Positions 1 to 5,644 of a stretch of DNA of 6,430 nt are shown one piece after another. The translations under genes were made by a program, and so were the position numbers. Under the pieces are notes generated by a model that worked only from the letters and a program-made list of their open reading frames with translations, was not told the origin of the DNA and did no database searches. The stretch is taken from NCBI GenBank assembly GCA_031178565.1, contig JAPSIU010000166.1, positions 1 to 6,430 of the forward strand. Reading direction: 5' to 3'. Each line of letters begins with the position of its first letter. Position 1 is the stretch's first letter. The stretch comes from Leucobacter sp. (GTDB lineage Bacteria > Actinomycetota > Actinomycetes > Actinomycetales > Microbacteriaceae).

Positions 1-1137
1 GGGGGTGTCCGGTGCTTCGACGGTGCTGTGCAGGTTGCCGTCGCCCGCGTGGGCGACGGTCGACACCCGCCGTCCGTGCCGCGCGGAGATCTCGCCGATC
101 CCTCGGAAGACCTCCGCGAGCGCGGCGACGGGCACTCCGACGTCGCAGGAGATCTTGAGGCCCCGCGCGTTGAGCGCCGGATTGGAGAGCCTCCGGGCCT
201 CGAGCAGCGAGTCCGACCGGGAAATCTCGGTGTCGGTCGCCCCCTCCGCGACGCACGTGGCGGCGATCGCCTCCGCCTTCTCCGCCGCGTCGAGGCCGAC
301 GGTCTGCCCGACGAGCATCGCCCCCATCGGCACGGTGAGACCGCTCGGGTGGTAGGACTCGATGATCTCCACGCTGAGCGCGTCCATGAGTTCGAGCACC
401 TCGGGCTGCGCGGCGCCGTTCACGATCGCGGTCACCGCGCGCCCCGCGTCCTCGAGGGTGTCGAAGCTCGCGCGGAACGTGCGCGGCGTTCCCGGCGGGA
501 TCGGCTTCAAGCGGACCGTCGCCGAGGTGACCACGCCGAGTGTGCCCTCGGAGCCGACGAACAAACTCGTCAGGTCGAAGCCGACCACGTTCTTGCGCGT
601 ACGCGCGCCGGTCCGCATGACGCGCCCGTCGGCGAGCACGACCTCGAGCGCCGCAACCGAGTCGGTCGTGACCCCGTGCGCCACGCAGCGCAGGCCGCCC
701 GCGTTCGTCGCGATGTTCCCGCCGACGGTCGAGGTGCGTGCGCTCGCCGGATCGGGCGGGAAGAAGAGTCCGTGCTGCCGGGCCGCGGCGTCGAGCTCGG
801 CCGTGATGACTCCCGGCTGCGTCTCGGCGAGCCGGTTCGCGGGGTCGATGCTCAGGATCCGGTTCATCCGCTCGAGCGAGACGATGAGGCCGCCGTCGTA
901 CGCCATCGCGCCTCCGGCGAGCCCCGTTCCCGCGCCCCGCACGCTGACCGGCACCCCGGCGCCGTCGGCCCACGCGAGGGCGGCGGAGACGTCCTCGGTC
1001 GACTCCGCCAGCACGAGGGCCAGCGGGGAACCCGCGGGCCGGGCTCGCGAGGTGTCCCTGGCGTAGGGGACGATCGTGTCGGGATCGACGACGACGCGGT
1101 CTCCGAGCCGTTCCCTGAGCGTCTGCACAGCGGTCAT
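1..1137 (-). CDS. FAD-linked oxidase (GlcD / D-lactate dehydrogenase type), C-terminus off window
   Basis: This is a probable flavin-dependent 2-hydroxyacid dehydrogenase, such as a glycolate, D-lactate or 2-hydroxyglutarate oxidase; the exact substrate cannot be read from the sequence. The minus-strand frame is open from ATG at 1137 to the window edge, giving 379 residues. Visible family features are the PP-loop of the FAD-binding domain (VRGAGTGLAGGA, about residues 66-77), a second FAD-contact block (STVGGNIATNAGG, about 136-148), GSEGTLGVVTSATVRLKP near the end of that domain, and the C-terminal-domain metal/substrate motif GDGNLH at 365-370. Family members usually have about 450-480 residues, so roughly 80 are missing at the left edge. 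The start has a good ribosome site: AAGGA lies 6 nt before the ATG inside a purine-rich stretch (1144-1155). The gene is divergent from the GluQ-RS gene. The family assignment is firm; the specific enzyme is not. Confidence 0.93.
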   Translation of the reverse strand, partial: MTAVQTLRERLGDRVVVDPDTIVPYARDTSRARPAGSPLALVLAESTEDVSAALAWADGAGVPVSVRGAGTGLAGGAMAYDGGLIVSLERMNRILSIDPANRLAETQPGVITAELDAAARQHGLFFPPDPASARTSTVGGNIATNAGGLRCVAHGVTTDSVAALEVVLADGRVMRTGARTRKNVVGFDLTSLFVGSEGTLGVVTSATVRLKPIPPGTPRTFRASFDTLEDAGRAVTAIVNGAAQPEVLELMDALSVEIIESYHPSGLTVPMGAMLVGQTVGLDAAEKAEAIAATCVAEGATDTEISRSDSLLEARRLSNPALNARGLKISCDVGVPVAALAEVFRGIGEISARHGRRVSTVAHAGDGNLHSTVEAPDTP

Positions 1138-1205
1138 GCGGTTTCCTTCCCTCCCACACGAGTGTAGAGGCGCGTCGCCGCCGCGGGGCGTGGGAGGATG
1201 GGGGA
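1138..1205. promoter_or_regulatory. Divergent intergenic region between the FAD oxidase and gluQ, putative promoters
   Basis: These 68 bases separate two divergent start codons and must hold both initiation regions. On the minus strand, TACACT (1166 to 1161) fits the actinobacterial -10 pattern TANNNT and would give a leader of about 17 nt for the oxidase. No good -35 is present at the matching distance. The same bases sit in a small inverted repeat, ACAC-GA-GTGT (about 1156-1165). On the plus strand I see no convincing -10, only the gluQ ribosome site GGGAGGA (1192-1198), 7 nt before the GTG. The promoter call is an inference from short motifs. Confidence 0.35.
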
Positions 1206-2155
1206 GTGGCGGATCGGGAAGCGGCGCAGGGGGCCGGGCGCTACGCCCCGAGCCCCTCGGGGGACCTGCACCTCGGAAACCTGCGCACCGCGCTCCTCGC
1301 CTGGCTGTTCGCGAGGACGAGCGGCCGGCGCTTCCTCATGCGCATCGAGGACCTGGATCGCGCGCGCGACGCGGGCACCGGACTCCGGCAACTCGAGGAT
1401 CTCGCGAGACTCGGGATCGACTGGGACGGCGAGCCCGTGCTGCAGACGGCGCTGGCGGCGGATCACGAGGCCGCGATCGAGGCGCTGCGCGGTCGGGGGC
1501 TCGTCTACGAGTGCACCTGCACCCGTCGGGACATCCTCGCCGCGCCGAGCGCGCCGCACGCGCCGCCGGGGGCGTATCCGGGCACGTGCCGGAACCGGAG
1601 CGAGCGCGAACGGGCCGCGGCTCGCGAGGCGATCGCTCCGAGGCGGCCGGCACTGCGTCTGCGCGCTCCCGAGGGGTGGCCTCGCTCGAGTTCGACGATC
1701 TGCTGCTCGGTCGTACCCGCGGCGACATCGACGACTTCGTGCTGCGCCGAGGCGACGGGACGGTCGCCTACAACCTCGCGGTCGTGGTCGACGACGCGGA
1801 CGCGGGGGTGGACCAGGTGGTCCGGGGCGACGATCTCGCATCCTCCACGCCGCGCCAGATCCTGCTCCAGCGGCTCCTCAGGCTGCAATCTCCACCCCTC
1901 GTGGAGTACGCGCACGTTCCGCTCGTTCTCCGGCCGACGGGCTCGCGGCTCGCCAAGCGGGACGGCGCGGTCACCCTCGCGGATCTGCGGGAGGCAGGCG
2001 TCGACGCCGGCGATGCGCTCGCCCTGCTCGCGGCCTCACTGGATCTCGCCGCGCCCGGGGAGCGCGTCACCGTCGAAGAGCTGCTCACGCGCTTCGACCC
2101 CGCTGCGCTTCCTCGCGAGCCCTGGGTCTGGGATGCTCGGTCCATCGGACGATGA
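1206..2155 (+). pseudogene. gluQ: Glutamyl-Q tRNA(Asp) synthetase (GluQ-RS), frameshifted
   Basis: GluQ-RS activates glutamate and attaches it to the queuosine base at position 34 of tRNA-Asp. It resembles the catalytic half of GluRS without an anticodon-binding domain. The GTG start at 1206 has GGGAGGA 7 nt upstream. The first part (1206 to about 1676) shows GRYAPSPSGDLHLGNLR with the HIGH-like HLGN at residues 22-25, FLMRIEDLD at 43-51, and the zinc site C103-x-C105, Y124, C128. The second part (about 1676-2155) is in another frame and carries FDDLLLGRTRGDIDDFVLRR, DQVVRGDDL and the KMSK-like RLAKRDG (248-254 if the frame is restored). Adding one G to the run at 1673-1676 joins the parts into a 316-residue protein, close to the usual 290-310. 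As given, the first frame runs on to 2393 in unrelated sequence, so the product would lack the KMSK-like loop. A sequencing error in the G run is as likely as true inactivation. Confidence 0.9.
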
Positions 2156-2167
2156 ACCGCTGCCCGC

Positions 2168-2509
2168 CTACCTCTTGAGCGCCCTGATGATCCGGGACAG
2201 CGCCCGGCCGGCGACCCACACGAAGGGCACGCCGACGGCGAGCAGCGCGATGATATTCGGTTCGAAGCGGGTCACGCCGTCGCGGGTGAGGTACGCGCCG
2301 ACCGGAACGGCGATCCCGCCGCCGCCTCCGCCCGATCCCTCGCCCTGCGCCTCGGCGGCGTCGGCACCGCCCTCACCGGCGCCGAAGCCGTAGGTGACGC
2401 ACGCGACCGGCATGATCGCGACGCCGTCGACCTCGACGGCGTCGCCGTAGGCGGAGTGCACTCCGACCTGGGTGACCGTTTCTGCGAGTTGCTTCGTGAG
2501 ATGTGCCAT
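2168..2509 (-). CDS. GerW/YtfJ-family small membrane-anchored protein
   Basis: This 113-residue protein belongs to the GerW (YtfJ) sporulation protein family, which is widespread in actinobacteria that do not form endospores; its biochemical role there is unknown. The signature is the stretch YGDAVEVDGVAIMPVACVTYGFGAGEGG (residues 21-48), with the family-like Gly-Asp, the Ile-x-Pro-Val and the GFGAG turn. A flexible acidic/glycine linker with six consecutive glycines follows (49-65), then a short conserved-looking segment (66-84) and a hydrophobic C-terminal helix (about 86-101) with a basic tail ending RALKR. This suggests a single membrane anchor with the tail in the cytoplasm. The ATG at 2509 is chosen because AAGGTGAG lies about 5 nt upstream and the family similarity begins there, although the frame stays open far upstream. 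It lies 44 bp after the SGNH hydrolase stop, so the two are probably cotranscribed. B. subtilis YtfJ is about 150 residues, so this is a short version. Confidence 0.85.
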   Translation of the reverse strand: MAHLTKQLAETVTQVGVHSAYGDAVEVDGVAIMPVACVTYGFGAGEGGADAAEAQGEGSGGGGGGIAVPVGAYLTRDGVTRFEPNIIALLAVGVPFVWVAGRALSRIIRALKR

Positions 2510-2536
2510 GCCCCTCACCTTACCCGCTCGAAGTCT

Positions 2537-2575
2537 TCCGCGGCAGCCCCGTGCTACTCCGCGGCAGCCCCGTGC
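2537..2575. repeat. 18-bp direct repeat, 21-bp period, across the SGNH hydrolase 3' end
   Basis: TCCGCGGCAGCCCCGTGC occurs at 2537-2554 and again, identically, at 2558-2575, separated by three bases. The right copy encodes the last residues HGAAAE of the SGNH hydrolase on the minus strand. The left copy lies mostly just past its TAG stop (2556-2554) and would encode HGAAAE again in the same frame. The 21-bp period equals seven codons. The simplest reading is a short tandem duplication that placed a stop after the first unit. The sequence does not fold into a clear terminator hairpin. Confidence 0.85.
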
Positions 2576-3381
2576 CTCGCGACCCGGATCACTCCGGGCT
2601 GCGGCCGCTTCGGCTCGATGTTGTCGCCCGAGGACACCTGCCTGATGCGGCGGATGACCCAGGGGACGAAGTGCTCGCGCGCCCACACGACGTCCTCCTT
2701 GCGGGCCTGGCGCCAGTTCCGCTCGGGCAGCGGAGGAGGATCGAGCGGCGCGAGATCGTTCGGAATGTTGAGCGCAGCGAGAGCGGCCCGCGCGATGGTG
2801 TGGTGACCCAGTGCGTTCAGGTGCAGGCGATCGCCGGCCCAGTAGCGGCTGTCCTGCAGCTCCTCGATCGCCCACTGGTCGACCACGACGCAGTCGTGCC
2901 TCTGCGCGACCTTGCGCACGTTCTCGTTGAAGATCGCCACCTTGCCCCGGATCGAGCGGAACACCGGCTGGAACGCGACGTCGACTCCCGTGAAGAGCAG
3001 GATGGTCGCGCCGCCCTCGCCGAGCCGCTCGATGATCCGATCCAGTCTGGCGGCGACCTCGTCGGGATCGGTGCCGGGACGGATGACGTCGTTCCCCCCG
3101 GCGCAGACGCTGATGAGGTCCGGGCGCAGATCCAGCGCCGCCTCGACCTGCTCCTCCGCGACCTGCTGGATCAGCTTGCCGCGCACGGCGAGATTCGCGT
3201 AGGAGAAGTCGTCGCTGTAGCCGCCGAGGACCTCGGCGAAGCGATCGGCCCAGCCGCGCAGTCCACCCGGGCTGTCGGCGTCGGGATCTCCCACGCCCTC
3301 GGTGAACGAGTCGCCGAGCGCGACGAAGCGCGACCAGGGAGGCTCGACGTCCGGCTGGGCGGTCGGTTGATCCTGTGCCAC
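2554..3381 (-). CDS. SGNH/GDSL-family hydrolase
   Basis: This is a serine esterase/lipase-like hydrolase of the SGNH fold; its natural substrate is not evident. With the GTG start at 3381 the protein has 275 residues. The four SGNH blocks are all present: block I FVALGDSFTEG with nucleophile Ser25; block II NLAVRGK with Gly68 (Asn63 nearby); block III AGGND with Asn97; block V DRLHLNALGH with Asp184 and His187. No signal peptide or membrane helix is visible, so it is probably cytoplasmic. The C-terminus continues past block V with a Trp- and Arg-rich helical stretch (WRQARKEDVVWAREHFVPWV) and ends HGAAAE. The GTG start is preferred over in-frame starts further upstream because AAGGAG lies 7 nt before it and the upstream residues look non-coding. 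It is the first gene of a likely two-gene unit with the GerW-family protein and is divergent from the helicase gene. Confidence 0.92.
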   Translation of the reverse strand: MAQDQPTAQPDVEPPWSRFVALGDSFTEGVGDPDADSPGGLRGWADRFAEVLGGYSDDFSYANLAVRGKLIQQVAEEQVEAALDLRPDLISVCAGGNDVIRPGTDPDEVAARLDRIIERLGEGGATILLFTGVDVAFQPVFRSIRGKVAIFNENVRKVAQRHDCVVVDQWAIEELQDSRYWAGDRLHLNALGHHTIARAALAALNIPNDLAPLDPPPLPERNWRQARKEDVVWAREHFVPWVIRRIRQVSSGDNIEPKRPQPGVIRVARHGAAAE

Positions 3382-3388
3382 CTTCAGG

Positions 3389-3394
3389 CTCCTT
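3389..3394 (-). promoter_or_regulatory. Ribosome binding site that sets the SGNH hydrolase start
   Basis: On the minus strand this reads AAGGAG, a near-perfect Shine-Dalgarno sequence, 7 nt before the GTG at 3381. It supports that start over the in-frame upstream candidates at 3411 and 3432, which would place coding sequence over this site and over the candidate -10 box. Confidence 0.8.
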
Positions 3395-3431
3395 CTGGGT
3401 TCGAACTGCACTGCGAGTGAAGCTGCTTTCA

Positions 3432-3437
3432 ACTCTA
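3432..3437 (-). promoter_or_regulatory. Candidate -10 box for the SGNH hydrolase-GerW unit
   Basis: On the minus strand the bases read TAGAGT, matching the actinobacterial TANNNT pattern. Transcription would begin near 3425, giving a leader of about 44 nt with the ribosome site near its end. There is no recognisable -35 hexamer at 17 nt, which is common in this group. The call rests on motif and position only. Confidence 0.4.
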
Positions 3438-3461
3438 CTGGCTCGGCGCACCGCGAGGAGG

Positions 3462-3478
3462 AGCGATCGGCGATCGCT
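3462..3478. promoter_or_regulatory. 17-bp palindrome in a divergent promoter region, candidate operator
   Basis: AGCGATC-GGC-GATCGCT is a perfect inverted repeat with 7-bp arms and a 3-bp centre. Its centre (3470) lies almost exactly midway between the candidate -10 boxes of the two divergent genes (3432-3437 minus, 3505-3510 plus). Its edges abut the expected -35 positions of both promoters. That geometry suits a dimeric regulator controlling both directions. I do not recognise the site as the operator of a known regulator. GATC-rich palindromes can occur by chance in GC-rich DNA. Confidence 0.5.
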
Positions 3479-3504
3479 GAACGGCGGTGATCATCAACTC
3501 GCGG

Positions 3505-3510
3505 TAGTCT
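3505..3510 (+). promoter_or_regulatory. Candidate -10 box for the helicase, probably leaderless transcript
   Basis: TAGTCT fits the TANNNT pattern and ends 8 nt before the GTG at 3519. At normal -10 to start-site spacing, transcription would begin at or next to the G of the start codon. No Shine-Dalgarno sequence precedes this GTG. The two observations together point to a leaderless mRNA, a common arrangement in actinobacteria. No clear -35 is visible. Confidence 0.5.
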
Positions 3511-3518
3511 GGAACGTT

Positions 3519-5327
3519 GTGACAGATTCGGATCCAGCCCTCCACCTTCCGGGGACGAGTGCCGCCGAACATCTGCCTCCCGCCTACCCGGAGCGCGCCG
3601 CGCGCGGCACCGCCGGCAGCCTGCGCGCCTGGCAGGAGGAGGCGATCCGGCGGTATCTCGAAGCGAGCCCCCGCGACTTCCTCGCCTCGGCGACGCCGGG
3701 CGCCGGCAAGACGACCTTCGCGCTGCGCCTCGCCGCGATCCTGCGCTCGAACCACACCGTGCAGCAGATCGTCGTCGTCGCCCCCACCGAGCACCTCAAG
3801 ACTCAGTGGGCCGACGCCGCGGCACGAGCCGGGATCCGGCTCAACCCGAACTACTCGAACGGCGACGGCCTCGCATACGGCAGGCACTTCCACGGGGTCG
3901 CCGTCACCTACGCCCAGGTCGCGATGAAGCCCGTGCAGCACCGACTGCTCACCGAGAGCGCCGACACGCTCGTCATCCTCGACGAGGTGCACCACGGCGG
4001 CGACGCCCTCAGCTGGGGCGACGCGATCCGCGAGGCCTACGGCTCGGCCAGGCGCCGGTTGTCGCTCACGGGAACGCCCTTCCGTTCCGACGACGCCCCC
4101 ATCCCCTTCGTCCAGTACGCACCGCAGGGCGATGGATCCCGGCTCTCGCTGACCGACTACGACTACGGCTACGGGCGCGCGCTCGCCGACGGGATCGTGC
4201 GCCCCGTCATCTTCATGGTCTACGCCGGCAAGATGCGCTGGCAGACCTCCGCCGGCGAGGAGATGGAGGCAGCGCTCGGCGAGGGCAACACGAAGGACAT
4301 CACCTCCCAGGCCTGGCGCACGGCGCTTGATCCCTCGGGCGACTGGATCGCGAAGGTGCTGCGCGCCGCCGATCGACGCCTCACCGAGGTGCGCCAGCAG
4401 ATCCCCGACGCCGGCGGCCTCGTCATCGCGACCGATCACGCCTCGGCCAAGTCGTACGCGCGGCAGCTGCGGGAGATCACGGGGGAGGAGGTCGCGCTGA
4501 TCCTGTCCGACGACGCGGGGGCCTCGGAGCGCATCGATTCGTTCTCGCACGGGGACTCCCGCTGGATGGTCGCGGTGCGCATGGTATCCGAGGGGGTCGA
4601 CGTGCCGCGGCTCGCGGTCGGCGTCTACGCGACCAGCTCGTCCACACCGCTGTTCTTCGCGCAGGCGATCGGCCGCTTCGTGCGGTCGCGGAGGCGAGGC
4701 GAGGTGGCGTCGGTGTTCATTCCGAACGTGCCGGCCCTCATGCAGCTCGCGGCCGAGCTGGAGAAGGAGCGCAACCACGTGCTCGAGGGGCCGACGAGCG
4801 CCGAAGAGATGTGGGACGCCGAGGCCGCCCTGATGGCCGAGGCCGAGCGGGAGGATCGCGCCTCGTCGGAGCTCGAGGAGGCCGAGTTCACGTACCAGGC
4901 GCTCGGATCGGACGCGCACTTCGACCGCGCCGTGTTCGACGGCGCCGAGTTCGGCGGGTACGCCGAGGTCGAGAGCGAGGAGGAGCTCGATTTCCTCGGG
5001 TTCCCCGGGCTGCTCGAGCCGCAGGAGGTGAAGGCGCTGCTGCAGCAGCGGCAGGCTCGGCAGGCGCGGCGCTCGGCGACCCGGCAGGGGCTGCTCGAGC
5101 ATCCGCCGGAGCGCGCCGAGGCGCCCGAGGCGCTGCACCGGACGCTGGGAGAGCAGCGGAAGCTGCTGAACAGCCTGGTGGGCATGTACTCCAAGGTGTC
5201 GGGGGAAGCGCACAAGGACATCCACACCGAGCTGCGTCGGGTGTGCGGCGGCCCCGCGGTCGCGCAGGCCTCCGTGACGCAGCTGCAGAAGCGCATCGAA
5301 CTGCTGCGGCGGCGGCTGCGGCCGTAG
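3519..5327 (+). CDS. Superfamily 2 DEAD/DEAH-box-type helicase with unassigned C-terminal region
   Basis: This is an ATP-dependent nucleic acid helicase or translocase of superfamily 2, 602 residues from the GTG at 3519. The motifs appear in order: LRAWQEEA (about residues 35-42), like the start of RecA domain 1 in XPB/UvrB-like helicases; motif I ATPGAGKT (58-65, Lys64); motif II DEVHH (155-159); motif III LTGTPF (183-188); motif V VSEGVDVPR (356-364); motif VI QAIGRFVR (382-389). After the helicase core comes an acidic, probably coiled segment (about 410-455), a Gly/Glu-rich stretch, an Arg/Gln-rich helical segment (about 500-525) and a C-terminal helical region (about 540-602) that I cannot assign to a named domain. 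The GTG was chosen because no other start lies between it and motif I, and upstream in-frame starts (3375, 3417) overlap the divergent gene's promoter or coding sequence. DNA repair is plausible, but substrate and role are unknown. Confidence 0.9.
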   Translation: MTDSDPALHLPGTSAAEHLPPAYPERAARGTAGSLRAWQEEAIRRYLEASPRDFLASATPGAGKTTFALRLAAILRSNHTVQQIVVVAPTEHLKTQWADAAARAGIRLNPNYSNGDGLAYGRHFHGVAVTYAQVAMKPVQHRLLTESADTLVILDEVHHGGDALSWGDAIREAYGSARRRLSLTGTPFRSDDAPIPFVQYAPQGDGSRLSLTDYDYGYGRALADGIVRPVIFMVYAGKMRWQTSAGEEMEAALGEGNTKDITSQAWRTALDPSGDWIAKVLRAADRRLTEVRQQIPDAGGLVIATDHASAKSYARQLREITGEEVALILSDDAGASERIDSFSHGDSRWMVAVRMVSEGVDVPRLAVGVYATSSSTPLFFAQAIGRFVRSRRRGEVASVFIPNVPALMQLAAELEKERNHVLEGPTSAEEMWDAEAALMAEAEREDRASSELEEAEFTYQALGSDAHFDRAVFDGAEFGGYAEVESEEELDFLGFPGLLEPQEVKALLQQRQARQARRSATRQGLLEHPPERAEAPEALHRTLGEQRKLLNSLVGMYSKVSGEAHKDIHTELRRVCGGPAVAQASVTQLQKRIELLRRRLRP

Positions 5328-5432
5328 GGAGCGGGAGGTCCCGGGAGGTGTCGGGGTCTCGGGCCGCGCCGACGCGCCCGGCGGGATCGGAGTCCGCGTC
5401 GGATTCGTATCGCACCCGTATCCGTGCTAAGT

Positions 5433-5438
5433 TATTCT
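5433..5438 (+). promoter_or_regulatory. Candidate -10 box for tRNA-Leu
   Basis: TATTCT lies in a short AT-rich island (about 5426-5440) within otherwise GC-rich DNA, 30 nt upstream of the mature tRNA 5' end. It would give a precursor leader of about 24 nt. An overlapping TAAGTT (5428-5433) is an alternative, paired with a weak -35, TTCGTA (5404-5409), at an 18-bp spacer. The rest of the gap between the helicase stop and the tRNA (5328-5468) shows no gene and no clear terminator. Confidence 0.5.
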
Positions 5439-5468
5439 CTGTTCGGCCGATGAAGGTCCGGAACATTC

Positions 5469-5553
5469 GCGCGGGTGGCGGAATGGCAGACGCGCTAGCT
5501 TGAGGTGCTAGTGCCCGTATTAGGGCGTGGGGGTTCAAGTCCCCCTCCGCGCA
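5469..5553 (+). tRNA. tRNA-Leu, anticodon GAG
   Basis: The sequence folds as a class II tRNA of 85 nt. The acceptor stem pairs GCGCGGG (5469-5475) with TCCGCGC (5546-5552), with one G-U pair, and the discriminator base is A5553. The D arm is GCG...CGC (5478-5493). The anticodon stem pairs CTAGC (5495-5499) with GCTAG (5507-5511) around the loop TTGAGGT, giving anticodon GAG (5502-5504), which reads leucine codons CTC and CTT. The long variable arm pairs GCCC (5513-5516) with GGGC (5523-5526). The T arm is GGGGG-TTCAAGT-CCCCC (5529-5545). The long variable arm and discriminator A agree with leucine identity. CCA is not encoded, so it must be added after transcription. Confidence 0.97.
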
Positions 5554-5565
5554 CGCGAATGAAAT

Positions 5566-5608
5566 GGCCTCCGACCTGGATTTGATTCTCCAGGTCGGGG
5601 GCCGTTCT
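5566..5608 (+). terminator. Rho-independent-type terminator after tRNA-Leu
   Basis: A 15-bp stem pairs 5566-5580 with 5589-5603 with no mismatch and one G-T wobble, around the 8-nt loop TTTGATTC. The 3' side is followed by the weak T-containing tail GTTCTC. It lies 13 nt after the tRNA end and is the natural stop for that transcript. On the minus strand it lies 41 bases past the MFS stop codon, so it may also end that transcript. The poor T-tract is common in high-GC actinobacteria. Confidence 0.85.
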
Positions 5609-5644
5609 CGTCGAGGCGCTGATCAAGACCGTCGAGCGGCTCCC

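Noticed and set aside
28..1167. A 379-codon plus-strand frame opposite the FAD oxidase
   Set aside because: The minus strand carries an unmistakable FAD-binding oxidase over the same interval. The plus-strand translation is Arg/Asp/His-rich noise.
1671..1679. Programmed -1 ribosomal frameshifting in gluQ
   Set aside because: The site has no classical X XXY YYZ slippery heptamer and I see no obvious stimulatory hairpin just downstream. GluQ-RS is not known to use recoding. A base loss in a homopolymer is simpler.
2510..3451. An N-terminal extension of the GerW-family frame through the SGNH hydrolase region
   Set aside because: The extension is low-complexity Arg/Ala/Gly sequence overlapping the SGNH gene in another frame. 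The ATG at 2509 has its own ribosome site and is where family similarity begins.
3435..5225. A long open frame (596 codons) on the minus strand opposite the helicase
   Set aside because: It is the antisense of a gene with clear helicase motifs. Its translation is rich in Arg, Gly, His and Leu with no recognisable domain, as expected from GC-rich third positions.
3519..5327. The helicase as part of an anti-phage defence island
   Set aside because: No nuclease, methylase, sensor or other defence gene is adjacent, and the base composition matches the surroundings. It looks like a resident chromosomal gene.
5328..5468. A terminator or small RNA after the helicase
   Set aside because: The GC-rich stretch gives only short, ambiguous pairings such as GGGA-GG-TCCC with a loop too small to fold. 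Only the AT-rich promoter-like island before the tRNA is supportable.
5469..5553. tRNA-Leu as an attachment site for an integrated element
   Set aside because: No integrase, no repeat of the tRNA 3' end and no phage-like genes are visible. The tRNA is followed at once by its own terminator and a transporter gene.
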